Origin: an uncultured Tropicimonas sp.
GTDB taxonomy: Bacteria > Pseudomonadota > Alphaproteobacteria > Rhodobacterales > Rhodobacteraceae
Assembly (NCBI GenBank): GCA_947495685.1
Contig: CANLZY010000012.1
Span: 1 to 64,000, forward strand
Direction: 5' to 3'
Length of the DNA: 64,000 nucleotides
The notes beneath the pieces were generated by a model. That model saw nothing but the letters and a program-made list of their open reading frames with translations, was not told where the DNA came from and searched no databases. A program made the translations under genes and the position numbers. How positions within the stretch are numbered: position 1 is the first letter of the stretch; each line of letters starts with the position of its first letter. Below, piece by piece: positions 31,520 to 41,137 of the stretch.

Positions 31520-34363
31520 TCAGAAGATCAGAAGGTCGTTGACCAGATCGTTGACCTCGTTGTCTTCAAGGTAATCCACCAGGATAACCTTGTCGTTCTT
31601 GGAGAACCTTAGCACGAGATTGTCGCCATCCTCCTTGGCGAAGGCGTTCACGACCTGCTTGCGAGAAAGGTCTCCATCCCAAAGGTTGTCCTTGATCTTC
31701 AGCGTGTCGGAGTCGTCCTTGAAGTCGAAGACGGTGTCCTTGCCTTCCTCGACCCGGAAAACGATGGTGTCATTTCCGTTGCCCGTGGTGATCTTGTCGT
31801 TGCCCTTGCCACCATCAAGTGTATCGCCGCCCTTGCCGCCGTCGAGAGAATCGGTGCCCTTGCCGCCCTTCAGGTTGTCCTGGCCCTTGCCGCCATACAG
31901 CTTGTCAGGCCCATTGTTGCCCTGCAGAACGTCGTTGTGGTTTTCGCCGCGCAACTCATCTCCGCCGTCGCCACCTTTCAGGGTGTCGTTACCGTCGCCA
32001 CCTTTCAAGGTGTCGTCGCCGCCCTTGCCAACGACCTTGTCACTGCCGCCCAGGCTGTTGATCTTGTCGTTGCCAGACGTCCCGGTGAGCTTGTCAGGCC
32101 CTTCGGTGGGATCGGCGACATTTCCGATATCGATCGTAAAGCGCTCGGTGGTGAACAGCCCGTCCCTGTCTTCGGCCTCGACCGTGATCGTGCGGGTCTT
32201 GGATGCCTCGAAGTCGAGCAAACCGTTGACCACAACATCATTGCCGTCGAGTGCAAAGCGCCCGCCTGCAGAGCTGGTCAACGAGAAGAACAAGGAATCG
32301 CCATCCGGATCGTTCGCTGACAGGCTGCCAACGACAGTGCCCTTCTTGGAGTTCTCGTCAACCGACTGGTTGGACAGCTTGAGATCTTCGGGCCGCTCGT
32401 TCTCGTCCTCGACGTCGATGGTGAAGCTTTTCTCGATCGAGCCGCCTTGGCCATCGGACACCTCGACGGTGATCTCGTGGCTGTCCTCGTCCTCGAAATC
32501 GACCTGCTCGTTGAGCACAAGGTTGCGCCCGCTGAGCCGGAACAATCCGCCGGCATCATCGGTCAGCGCAAAGTCGAGATCATCGCCATCCGCATCAGTG
32601 GCCGAAAGCCGGCCGATGCTGGTGCCACGGCTGGCACCTTCGGAGACCCTGTCGCCATCCAGCTCCAAGTCTTCGGGGGCGTCGTTCACATCCTCGACCT
32701 CGATGGTGAAGGTCTTGGAAACCTTGAGCCCATTCGCATCAATGGCCTCGACGGTCACCTCGTGGCTCTCTTCATCTTCGAAATCGAGCGCGCCAACCAG
32801 AAGCAGGTTGTTGCCGTCGATCTCGAAGAGGCCATCAGCATCGTCGGTCAACTCGAAGGTCAACTCGTCGCCATCAGGATCCAGGGCCGACAACGTGCCT
32901 ACAACAGTGTCGCCCGAAGCCGTTTCAGGGACGCTCGCGCCGTCGAGCGCCAGTTCCGTTGGGGCACCGTTGATGTCGATCACCGCCAGAGGAACGGGGT
33001 CCGATCCGTTGTCCCCTCTGCGGATGTCATCGACCAGCCGGGTGCCCTCTTCGGTTCCGTCTGTCACCCAGAGCTCGACGCCATACTCCTTGTCGTCGTC
33101 TTCTTCGTAGGCATTGGCTGAAAAATAGACCAATCCGTCGACCTCGACGAAGTTGTAAGGGTCGGAACTGCCGCTGCCTTCGTAAATGTCCTTGAGCAGC
33201 TCGGTGCCGACTGCCGTGCCGTCGGTGATCCACAGCTCATAGCCATTGCTGCCGTCATGGGCGGTGAAGACCAGCTTGCTGCCGTCGCCCACGGGTGTGA
33301 AGTTTTGGGCGTCTGAGCTACTGCCGCCAGGCCAGATGTCAACCAACTGCTTGGTGCCGCCCGAGCTGCCATCGGTGATCCAGAGCTCGTTTCCATCGCT
33401 GCTGTCACGGGCGGTAAAGACCAGCATGTCGCCCAGTTGGGTCAAATAGGCCGGATCGGAACTTTCACTGCCTTCGTAAATGTCCTTGACCCGCTGGGTG
33501 CCGCCCGAGGTGCCATCCGAGCGCCAGAGCTCGTTCCCCGTGGTGCCGTCACTGGCCGAGAAATACATCGTCTCGCCGAGCGATTGGAAGTTTGTGGGAT
33601 AGGAGTCTCCGTTGGGGTTGATGTCGCGCACCTGTTCGGTGCCGTCTTCGGTCCCATCGGTGATCCAGAGCTCACGGCCGGGATCATTGAACGTGGTGCT
33701 GCCGTTTTCCCTTTCGCTGTAGGCACTGAAAAAGACCCTGTCACCGAGAACGCCGCCATCCTCGAACGAGGGATAGGAGTCTTCCGATCCTGAGTAGATG
33801 TCCTTGAGTTGCCGGGTACCTGTCTCGGTGCCGTCAGAGGTATAGGGCTCGTAGCCTGTTGCACCATCAGTGGCGCTGAACAGGAACAGGTCGCCGAAGG
33901 CGACGCCGACCTCTCCGTATTGGAGTGAATCCGAGTTCGAGAGATCCCGTGTAAGGCGGGTGCCGTCTTCGGTGCCATCCGTTACCCAGAGCTCGATGCC
34001 GAAGTCCTCGGTATAGGCATCAAAGAAGACCAGGTTGCCGACCTGGGTGAAGCCGATGTTGTACCCCGGGTAGGAGCTGTCATCCTGGCCGCCTTCGTTG
34101 ATGTCCTTGACGCGTTCAGTGCCGTCGGGCGTGCCGTCGGTCTTCCACAGTTCATAGCCCTCCTTGTCATCGTTCAAGGACATCAGGCCATAGGCACCAA
34201 AATCGCCAAGCCTGTCGGTTCCTGTCGCCCCGGACTCGATCGATCCGTCGCTCCCGGGGTAGAAGTCGCCGAGAATGGTAACTTCGGTGCCGTCTGCGTT
34301 GGTGACGTAAGGCTCGTAGCCCAGTGTGCCGTTATCGGCTGCGAAAAGCAGTACTTTGGTCAT
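31520..34363 (-). CDS. Large secreted repeat protein: ELW-repeats, cadherin-like domains, RTX
   Basis: This is a 947-aa, strongly acidic protein in three blocks. Residues 1 to about 460 hold nine repeats of the pattern (G)xELWxTDGTxxGTxxxxDI, a module found in bacterial extracellular proteins and likely a beta-propeller. About 470-770 holds three cadherin-like repeats with a DPDGD/DADGD motif and DFEDEESHE-type segments. About 775-860 holds RTX nonapeptides (GGKGNDTL type) that bind calcium. The C-terminal 90 residues (NDTIVFRVEEGKDTVFDF, then a hydrophobic NDLLIF end) fit a type I secretion signal. There is no N-terminal signal peptide, as expected. No secretion genes lie nearby. It is probably a cell-surface or matrix adhesin; function inferred. 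Confidence 0.9.
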   Translation of the reverse strand: MTKVLLFAADNGTLGYEPYVTNADGTEVTILGDFYPGSDGSIESGATGTDRLGDFGAYGLMSLNDDKEGYELWKTDGTPDGTERVKDINEGGQDDSSYPGYNIGFTQVGNLVFFDAYTEDFGIELWVTDGTEDGTRLTRDLSNSDSLQYGEVGVAFGDLFLFSATDGATGYEPYTSDGTETGTRQLKDIYSGSEDSYPSFEDGGVLGDRVFFSAYSERENGSTTFNDPGRELWITDGTEDGTEQVRDINPNGDSYPTNFQSLGETMYFSASDGTTGNELWRSDGTSGGTQRVKDIYEGSESSDPAYLTQLGDMLVFTARDSSDGNELWITDGSSGGTKQLVDIWPGGSSSDAQNFTPVGDGSKLVFTAHDGSNGYELWITDGTAVGTELLKDIYEGSGSSDPYNFVEVDGLVYFSANAYEEDDDKEYGVELWVTDGTEEGTRLVDDIRRGDNGSDPVPLAVIDINGAPTELALDGASVPETASGDTVVGTLSALDPDGDELTFELTDDADGLFEIDGNNLLLVGALDFEDEESHEVTVEAIDANGLKVSKTFTIEVEDVNDAPEDLELDGDRVSEGASRGTSIGRLSATDADGDDLDFALTDDAGGLFRLSGRNLVLNEQVDFEDEDSHEITVEVSDGQGGSIEKSFTIDVEDENERPEDLKLSNQSVDENSKKGTVVGSLSANDPDGDSLFFSLTSSAGGRFALDGNDVVVNGLLDFEASKTRTITVEAEDRDGLFTTERFTIDIGNVADPTEGPDKLTGTSGNDKINSLGGSDKVVGKGGDDTLKGGDGNDTLKGGDGGDELRGENHNDVLQGNNGPDKLYGGKGQDNLKGGKGTDSLDGGKGGDTLDGGKGNDKITTGNGNDTIVFRVEEGKDTVFDFKDDSDTLKIKDNLWDGDLSRKQVVNAFAKEDGDNLVLRFSKNDKVILVDYLEDNEVNDLVNDLLIF

Positions 34364-34442
34364 GGTAATGTCCCTGTTAATTTCCCGCGGAAGGCGGAGG
34401 TGTCATTCCGAAGCAAGCGGATTCCTGTAGTGCAATCCGTTA

Positions 34443-34472
34443 GCTATAGCACTTTTTTCGCGCATCGACCAA
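34443..34472 (-). promoter_or_regulatory. Possible promoter of the RTX gene
   Basis: On the minus strand TTGGTC (34472-34467) is followed after 18 bp by TATAGC (34448-34443), a plausible sigma-70-type -35/-10 pair. It is about 80 bp upstream of the start codon, in an AT-richer stretch. The call rests on consensus similarity only. Confidence 0.35.
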
Positions 34473-34637
34473 TTTTCGGGTGCTGTCATGCGCAACCTGA
34501 TCATCTGATACTGATCAACGCCGGCTGTCTGAGACGACATTCATTCGACCAATCCGGAAGATCGAGCAGCCGGACGGAAGTGATACTGTTTTTTCGGCCA
34601 CTGTTCCGCCGGGCCAAGCTACAGCATGGATTTCATT

Positions 34638-34835
34638 TCAGGCGGCGAGTTTCAGGGCCCGGGGTGGAGTGTCATGGGCTTGGGCTGGCGTCCGCAGCCC
34701 GTGCAAAAAGTGCGGGCGGCTTTCATTGCAGTACGTGATCCAGGTGCCGATCCGGTTTCGCGCTTCAGAGCCGATCTGCAAGGCCCTCAGGCAGATGCAT
34801 TGGTACTTCAACGACCGACAGGGCCGTTCGATCAT
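34638..34835 (-). pseudogene. IS3-family transposase C-terminal relic
   Basis: The translation RSLKYQCICLRALQIGSEAR followed by NRIGTWITYCNESRPHFLHG and RTPAQAHD matches the C-terminal end of IS3-group OrfB (usual pattern SLKYE..yL.a...G.ea...i..wi.fYN..RPHs.lgg.tP). Only about 65 codons remain, and the upstream DDE part is missing. It is not in frame with the relics at 245 and 5583 and is of a different IS3 subgroup. Confidence 0.75.
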
Positions 34836-34840
34836 CCGAT

Positions 34841-35282
34841 TGTCCGTTGGTCGACAGGAGATGTTTGCGTCATTGAGAGGAGGTTCAGTGGGTCAATTCG
34901 GCCGCGATACGGCAGGCTTACGCTTCGCGTTAGACACGCGGGTCCGCTGCGTCACTACAGCAGAACCGTTGACGGCCAAGCCTGCCTGCAGGAATGGCCT
35001 CCCAAATCATTTCGGGATCGAACCAACCTCTCGTTCATGCGGGCATCCCTTGCCGGTCAATGGATCATCTGAGGACCGTGCTCCGCCAGCGCCTCCCTCG
35101 CCATTGGGCTTGATCCAATGGCGCCTCAATGGCTCGGTCGTCCGGACAGTTTCCTGTCTTGTCGGATGCGAACTTCCAGCTGCTCATGCAGCTCCGCGAC
35201 CGCCTGGGATTTTCGCAATGAATCCCCGCAATCAGCTGGTGAAACAATACCTTGCATCAGCGCCGAACGGGCTGAAAGGACC
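34841..35282. other. Gap without recognised gene
   Basis: About 440 bp separate the IS3 relic from the coiled-coil gene. Several short open frames overlap on both strands, but none has a convincing ribosome site or recognisable family. The stretch is probably decayed sequence left by the IS event. Confidence 0.4.
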
Positions 35283-35540
35283 TTACTTCGCTTTGCCGAT
35301 TTCCTGTAGCAGCCATTCTGCCCGACTGATCTGGTCGTCAGCCAGCGCGATCTTTCGTGTCAGCCGGTCCTTTTTGCCGGGTTTCTCGGCCGTTTTCAGT
35401 TCCTCTTCCAGCTCTGATCGCTTGGCGTGGAGCCGATCAAGCACCTGTTCAACATGAGCCGGCTTGATCTGGTCGGCTTTCTTTTCTTCCAATCGTCGGT
35501 TGTACTCGTCGAGCTTGGCGACGGATTTCTTGAGTTTCAT
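35283..35540 (-). CDS. Small coiled-coil protein in operon with Na/Pi cotransporter-like gene
   Basis: This is an 85-aa, Lys/Glu-rich protein with heptad-like leucine spacing across almost its full length (VEQVLDRLHAKRSELEEEL, then KTAEKPGKKDRLTRKI and ISRAEWLLQEIGK). It has no signal peptide and no membrane segment. Its ATG overlaps the stop of the transporter gene as ATGA, so translation is coupled. It is not a recognised family. By position it may be a cytoplasmic partner of the PhoU-like tail of the transporter; that is inference. Confidence 0.75.
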   Translation of the reverse strand: MKLKKSVAKLDEYNRRLEEKKADQIKPAHVEQVLDRLHAKRSELEEELKTAEKPGKKDRLTRKIALADDQISRAEWLLQEIGKAK

Positions 35541-37405
35541 TGGGGGTGCTCTCCAAGTGTGGTGACATTCCTATCCTCATCAGACAGGTCTTGCTGACGG
35601 CCGGAATTGTCGGAGGCCATTTCCTCCACATCCTCGTCGTCGAGTTGGAGGAAACGTTCAACCTCGGCCAGCCCGCCTTCGGTCTCGATATAGTAGACAC
35701 GCGCGGCCTCGATCAGATCGTCCATGGCGTCATAGGCGTACCCGGAGTCGGTCATGAAGGACGTCGCGGCGGCGGCGTTGATTTTTCCTTCTCGGATCAA
35801 CCCTTCAATCACCTTCGTGGTGTGCTTCCTGTCATGTGCGATCTGAAGCCGCTCCTCATCCAGCCACAGGCTACTGCGCAGGTTCGGATCGGCGGCGTCC
35901 AGTTTGTGCATTTCGACAAGAATCCGGGCGATCTCGGTGCGCAGGCCGTTGTAGAGGTCGGTCACGATGCCGTGTGGGTACCGGGTGAATTCCGTCGCAT
36001 TCCGGCGCATGTGCTTGACGGCCTTGACCGCGTGCACGGTCAGCTGGGCGGAGTCCATCAAGGAATAGATGTGTTCTGTGATCTCGGACGGCAGTTTTCG
36101 TCCGCCCGCCCGGGTGGCGAAATCGACAATGGCCGAATAGAGCGTCTTGATGCGGGACTCGTATTTCTCGTCTATGTCGAATTCGAGCGGCTCTGTGCTG
36201 CTGGCCACGGTTTCCGCGATATCATCCGTCTCGAACAGCGCGTGGCGGTGAAGGTTCAGGCCATGGGCGATCAGCTCGGTGGCATTGTCCTGCAAATGCT
36301 TGACCTCGTTGCGCATGGCGACTTCCATCGTCATCGGGAACTCGTCGACCGCCGCGGACAGGTATCGCGGTTTGCTGACATCCGGCTCGGGTTCCGGGAT
36401 CGTCCTTTCCAGAAAGACGATCATGCGCCCCATCAGCGGCACCATGATACTGACACCGATCACGTTGAACATCGTGTGGAATACGGCCAATTTGAGTGCA
36501 TAATCGTCATCGGCAATGCCAACCGTTCGGCTGATCCAGTCGACAGCCGGAACCAGTTGGCCAATCAGCAGCAAACAGACGGTGGCAGTCACGACCTTGA
36601 AGATCACATGCGCCAGCGCAAGGCGCTTGCCTTGGAAATTCGCGGTCAGTGACGCGAGGATGGCCGTGATCGTCGTGCCGATATTGGCACCGATTACCAG
36701 CGCGATGGCGTTCTCGTACGAGACCTGGCCGGCCGCCATGGCCGTGATGACCAGAACCATCGTCGCGTGGCTCGATTGCATGACAACGGTCGCGATGGAG
36801 CCGATCAGGGTGTAGACAATCAGCCCCTGGAAGCCCGTCATCGCGTAACGCGTCAGATCGAACTGTTCCTTGAAGGCGTCAAAGCCCTCTTTCATGTAAT
36901 GGATTCCAAGGAACAGGAACCCCAACCCGGCCAGGACAAAACCGGCGCCGCGCACATATTTGGACTTCTGGAATACCAACACGATGCTGAAGGCGAGCAT
37001 GGGCATCGCGTAGGCCGAGATCTTTACCTTGAGGCCGAACCCGGCCACCAGCCAGGCGCCCGTCGTCGTTCCCACGTCGGCCCCGAACATGATGCCGAGG
37101 CCCGCGATCAGCTTGATCAGCCCGGCGCTCAGGAAAGAGATCGTGATCACTGACACCAGCGAACTCGATTGCAGGACAGTGGCAGCGGCAAACCCAAACC
37201 CGAGGGACTTCGGCACGGTATCTGTTGACGTGTCGAGGACCTTCTCCAACGCCCCGCCGCTGAACTGCCGGAACCCGTCTTCGAGCATGAGCATGCCGAA
37301 CAGGAAAATGGCAACGCCCGCGGCGATTTCCTGGAAGTCCCGACTGAACCAGAATCCGAACAGAAGGGTTCCGAGGATGATCGGGAGAAGGAATTTTTTC
37401 ATCAT
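35537..37405 (-). CDS. Na/Pi-cotransporter II-related protein with PhoU-like tail
   Basis: This is a 622-aa protein from the Met at 37405; an in-frame ATG at 37477 would add 24 residues. About 9-10 transmembrane helices carry the family's repeated QSSS-type motifs (VLQSSSLVSVITISFL and VVMQSSHATMVLVITAMA) and FGADVGTTTGAWL. The C-terminal 250 residues are soluble and helical, resembling PhoU. Such proteins (YjbB/NptA type) move phosphate or related ions, and the PhoU-like part may regulate flux. It is followed by the small coiled-coil gene. The ion is not determined by sequence. Confidence 0.87.
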   Translation of the reverse strand: MMKKFLLPIILGTLLFGFWFSRDFQEIAAGVAIFLFGMLMLEDGFRQFSGGALEKVLDTSTDTVPKSLGFGFAAATVLQSSSLVSVITISFLSAGLIKLIAGLGIMFGADVGTTTGAWLVAGFGLKVKISAYAMPMLAFSIVLVFQKSKYVRGAGFVLAGLGFLFLGIHYMKEGFDAFKEQFDLTRYAMTGFQGLIVYTLIGSIATVVMQSSHATMVLVITAMAAGQVSYENAIALVIGANIGTTITAILASLTANFQGKRLALAHVIFKVVTATVCLLLIGQLVPAVDWISRTVGIADDDYALKLAVFHTMFNVIGVSIMVPLMGRMIVFLERTIPEPEPDVSKPRYLSAAVDEFPMTMEVAMRNEVKHLQDNATELIAHGLNLHRHALFETDDIAETVASSTEPLEFDIDEKYESRIKTLYSAIVDFATRAGGRKLPSEITEHIYSLMDSAQLTVHAVKAVKHMRRNATEFTRYPHGIVTDLYNGLRTEIARILVEMHKLDAADPNLRSSLWLDEERLQIAHDRKHTTKVIEGLIREGKINAAAATSFMTDSGYAYDAMDDLIEAARVYYIETEGGLAEVERFLQLDDEDVEEMASDNSGRQQDLSDEDRNVTTLGEHPQ

Positions 37406-37680
37406 GCAGGCGGTTCCCACGAGGAAGTCTGCTGAAGGACCTTTCAGCGAGCCGATGTTTTTGTCATATTCTGTCAAGAGAATGCTCGCCGAATACCGCC
37501 GAGGATAGCCATTTCGGTCGTTTCTGCCAATGCCACCTCGATATCGGTTTTCTCGATTCTATCAAACAAGCTCGACCTCGTCTCGGCAACAACCATATCG
37601 AAAACGTTTCGCAGTCTGACCGCCCCTTTTTGCCACGTGCCGTGCGGCATAGCAGATCAGACATGGCATCCTGACCGGGA

Positions 37681-38080
37681 ATGGAGCTCGGCACCGAGGC
37701 TGTTCGGGCCGTATTGAGGAACGGATGGTCCCGCGACCAGGTGGCGACCGTTCTTGTGAAGTCACGGGCGTCGGCGGGTGTGGCGTGGATGCCGCGAACG
37801 CTTTCCAGAGTCGGTTTTATCGGTCAAGAACCGAGGTGTTGGGGAGGTCCGCTAATCGCGCCACGCAGGCTGCCCTGTCGTGGCACTGGGTCGACAGGGT
37901 CCTGGCACGTGTGCCGCCCAAATCGATCACGCTGGACAGGGACAATTGGATCAGCACATGGCGCGCGGCTATGTACGGATTGGTTTGCAAATTCCGGCTG
38001 CAAGGGCTGTCACCCACTATTGGTCCTCAACACGGTTGGCTCGTCCCAGCACAGCGCCTTTTGTCGATGGATTTGAAGCG
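37681..38080 (+). pseudogene. Probable IS30-like transposase relic
   Basis: Two frames give short similarities to IS30 transposases. An AVLRNGWSRDQVA segment near 37705 recalls the RGWSpEQIAg helix. After a frame change, PPKSITLDRDNWISTWRAAM near 37917-37976 recalls the catalytic R-S-I-T-(F/L)-D-R-G-x-E-F region, in which the expected Glu is lost. Nothing longer is preserved. The family call is tentative; the region is in any case non-functional as a transposase. Confidence 0.35.
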
Positions 38081-38235
38081 GATTTTGACAGGATGCGAAG
38101 CGAAATGGCGAAGGTCTCGTGATCCGGAAAGGCCAGGTGATGGCCCTTCCAGTCTCAAGCAGGTCTCGTCAGACAGTGCCACTCAACCAGTTGCGGATCA
38201 GCCTCGGGGATAGAGACGATCCCCGTCGCGCCGCT

Positions 38236-39666
38236 CTAGACCAACGCCCGCGTGATACGACGCGGCACCAGATATTCATGCAAGCTCAGATGCGAGCAGT
38301 CGCACCCGATCCCGGATTGGCCGATGCCAATATGCGGCAAGTCGATCTGGTATTTCACGCCGTTGATCTGCACCTCGCCGAACTGCAAGGCCTCGGCACA
38401 CCGGTCGGCCTTGGCGATGTTCCTGGTGAAAACGTAGGACGCCAACCCTGCATCGGTATCGTTCGCGGCCTCCAGAACAGCCTCCTCGTTCTGGAACTCC
38501 ATCAGGCTGACCACCGGGCCGAAGATCTCCTCGTGATAGATCCGCATCTGCGGTGTCACGCCGGACAGGACAGTGGGCGCGTAGAAGCTGCCGACCTCGA
38601 TCCCTTCTGGGCGGCCCCCGCCAACAAGCACCTTGGCGCCCTTCTGAACGGCGTCCTTCACCAGGGCGTCGACCCCATTCCACTGTTTCTGATCCACCAT
38701 CGGCCCCATGTCGATGTTGGCCGTCTTGTCGAACCCGACCTTCACGGCGCGGGCCCGTGTCAGGACCTTGGCGGTGAATGCCTCCGCTACCGGGCTTTCA
38801 ACAAACACCCGGTTGGGCGTGACGCAGATCTGGCCGGCATTGGCGAACTTCACGCCGCAAACGATATCGGCAGCCAGGTCCAGGTCGGCATCGGCAAAGA
38901 CCAGCACCGGGGCATTGCCGCCCAGCTCCATCGAGTAGCGTTTGATCGAACTCGCCCCGACCTTCATGATGTGCTTGCCGGTGTTGGTGGAGCCGATCAA
39001 TGTCAGCATTCCCGGAATGGGCGAGGCCGACAGGTGATCGCCGATCTCGGAGCCGGGGCCGCAGATCACGTTCACCACACCAGCGGGCAGGCCGATCTTG
39101 GCACACAGTTCCCCAACCGCATACGCCGACAGCGGGGTTTGCGACGACGGCTTGATGATGATCGGGCAGCCTGCGGCCAGCGCCGGACCGATCTTGTAGG
39201 CGAGGTTCAGCAGCGGGAAGTTCCACGCAAGGAACGCAACGACCACGCCCACCGGTTCGTGCACAAGCCTGTGCTCATGTGTCCCTTGAAGGTCCGGCAA
39301 GGACTCAGGGCGAACACGCTGAATTTCCTCGGCAAAAAAGTGCAGCGCGTCGATCAGCATCTGCGTGTCTTCCTTGGCGTTCTTCCAGCTCTTGCCCATT
39401 TCCTGGTGAATGCAATCGAGCAGGTGCTCTTCGTTCTCGATCACCGCGTCGCGCAGCTTTTCCATCCAGGCAGCGCGTTCGGCGATGGGCGTCTTGCCCC
39501 AGACCGGCAGCGCAGCCTTGGCGGCTTGCAACGCGGCCTCTGCCTCGACCGAGGAAGCCCATGCGACCCGACCGATCACCTGTTCCGTGGCCGGGTTGTC
39601 GACGTCCCGCATCCCGGTGCCGTCTACAAGGTCACCGCCGATGTACATCTTCTTGGAAAAACTCAT
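38236..39666 (-). CDS. NAD(P)-dependent aldehyde dehydrogenase
   Basis: This is a 476-aa protein of the classical ALDH superfamily with catalytic Glu E247 (SMELGGNAPVLVF) and nucleophile Cys C281 (NAGQICVTPNR). It also has the WNFPLLNLAYKIGPALAAG cofactor region and EEIFGPVVSLMEF. The C-terminus shows GQSGIGCDCSHLSLHEYL, close to the succinate-semialdehyde and lactaldehyde/glycolaldehyde dehydrogenase-like groups. It is intact, yet the upstream ribose-type ABC genes on the same strand are broken. It may be the surviving enzyme of a former sugar or polyol operon. Confidence 0.9.
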   Translation of the reverse strand: MSFSKKMYIGGDLVDGTGMRDVDNPATEQVIGRVAWASSVEAEAALQAAKAALPVWGKTPIAERAAWMEKLRDAVIENEEHLLDCIHQEMGKSWKNAKEDTQMLIDALHFFAEEIQRVRPESLPDLQGTHEHRLVHEPVGVVVAFLAWNFPLLNLAYKIGPALAAGCPIIIKPSSQTPLSAYAVGELCAKIGLPAGVVNVICGPGSEIGDHLSASPIPGMLTLIGSTNTGKHIMKVGASSIKRYSMELGGNAPVLVFADADLDLAADIVCGVKFANAGQICVTPNRVFVESPVAEAFTAKVLTRARAVKVGFDKTANIDMGPMVDQKQWNGVDALVKDAVQKGAKVLVGGGRPEGIEVGSFYAPTVLSGVTPQMRIYHEEIFGPVVSLMEFQNEEAVLEAANDTDAGLASYVFTRNIAKADRCAEALQFGEVQINGVKYQIDLPHIGIGQSGIGCDCSHLSLHEYLVPRRITRALV

Positions 39667-39766
39667 TTTGCTACTCCTGTTAGCTGGCCGGTCGCTCTGT
39701 CCGGTTTGACGGCAGGCGGATATTGGGTTGGGGTGCAGTGACCGACGTGACCGGTCGCCGGCTCCT

Positions 39767-40199
39767 TCAACTTGCCTTGGTTTCGGTGCGGCGCCGGCAG
39801 CCCATGACGATGGCGATCAGGATCATCAGCCCGGCCAACGCAGCCGGAAGGACAGGCGTCCTGAGGTCCATCAACGTCGCCGCCACCATCGAAGAGCGCG
39901 CCTGCGTTGCACTGATCGACACGTCCATGCCGGTCTTGGTGATCAACACCGTCATGCCGGTCGCCAAGAAGAGCATGAACGAGGCGTTTGTGAGAGTGCG
40001 CTCGAAGACACGTGTGATCAGGAAAAAGGGGGATGCCGGGCTGACGAACAGGCCAAGGATCGCCAGCGCGAGGATCGATCCCCAGCCTTCGCAAAATGCG
40101 CGAGGGGAGACAGAACATGCTCACGATGACGCTGGGCAGCATGGAGCCGTTCCCGGAAGGGGCGCGGCCGGCATCGCTGATTGTCCTTGCGTCGGTCAT
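39767..40199 (-). pseudogene. Truncated ribose-type ABC permease
   Basis: A good start (MTDARTISDAGRAPSGNG, with GAGGTGG before the ATG at 40199) leads to PSVIVSMFCLPSRILRR. A frame change near 40090 is followed by SILALAILGLFVSPASPFFL, FERTLTNASFMLFLATGM and TVLITKTGMDVS, which match the N-terminal helices of RbsC-like permeases. After LAGLMILIAIVMG the frame runs into a stop, so about 200 residues of the usual 320 are missing. Frameshift and truncation make it non-functional. It lies between the ALDH and the broken binding-protein gene. Confidence 0.7.
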
Positions 40200-40277
40200 G
40201 AGGGAACCACCTCTCAAAACGGGTATCCCAGGGCACACAGTCGAACGCGCGCGCCCCGGTGTGATCAAGCTGTCAGA

Positions 40278-41137
40278 TTACTTCGCCAGTTTGGCCAAGC
40301 AGGAAAAGTACCGGCCACGGTTCGCGATCTTGCCATCGATGTTCGACTTGCCCCAGATCTCCTGGCTGGCACACAACGTATCGGGGATCTTGTCGCCCCT
40401 GCCTTCGAGAAAGAAGAACGTGTTGAAGCGGTGTGATTTTGCATGACGGCCACGGAGGCTGCCAGTTCGTTGTTCTGGATCGCCGTCCCGGCATCGGGAA
40501 TACCGTCGCAGTCCGTTGCGAGCATGGCGTCCGACACATCCATCGCCTTCTTGCGGTCCCAGTCCGAAGGAAAGACGGCGACGTTTTGAAGTTTCGAGAG
40601 TTTCGCCAACTCGGTGTCGTAGCCTGCAAGCCGCTGCGTTGCCGCAGTCGACCCCGGCAAGCCCATGATCCGGGCGATTCGGCCGCTTTCATCGGCCAGC
40701 TTCTCCGCGCAGTCAGTTGAGATGAAGGAGATGATATCGATGTTGTGCTTTCCCAAAGCTTCCATCGAGATATCGGCGGCGCTCACATTGATCAGCGGAA
40801 TCCCCTTCTTTGTCGCACGCTCGGCGGGCTTCAGCAGGTTCGAGGTCGAGGGCGGGTCCAACGCGATCAAGTCGAACTGGCGCAGCAGTACGTCCTCCAT
40901 CCACTGCGTCTGGATCAGACGGTCGGCCTCGCCGGGCGCGGCAAAGAGTTCGACCTTCACACCATGGGTGTCAGCGCCGTTCTGAAAGCCATTCTTGAGA
41001 TCGGTGAAAAAATTGTTGTTTAACGTCTGCAGGATGATGGCGATCTGGTCTTTCTTGTTGGGAACCGGGAGCCTCTCCTCGTGCAGTTTCTTCTCGGACA
41101 GTTTGTCCCGCTTTCGTGGCGGACAAGTTTTCGACAT
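40278..41137 (-). pseudogene. Frameshifted ribose-type ABC substrate-binding protein
   Basis: The main frame gives a periplasmic-binding-protein (RbsB-type) body: QIAIILQTLNNNFFTDLKNG, FDLIALDPPSTSNLLKPAER, KGIPLINVSAAD and DVSDAMLATDCDGIPDAGTA. Near 40440 the frame is lost, and the family C-terminus (GDKIPDTLCASQEIWGK then IANRGRYFSCLAKLAK) continues in another frame to a TAA at 40278. The N-terminus has no signal peptide but a charged MSKTCPPRKRDKLSEKK, so the 5' end is probably also altered. The gap 41138-41994 before the next operon shows no confident gene. Confidence 0.7.

Noticed and set aside
31500-33900. Regular DNA repeats that could suggest a CRISPR or satellite array
   Set aside because: The periodicity comes from coding repeats of the RTX and ELW modules; units differ in length and sequence and there are no spacers.
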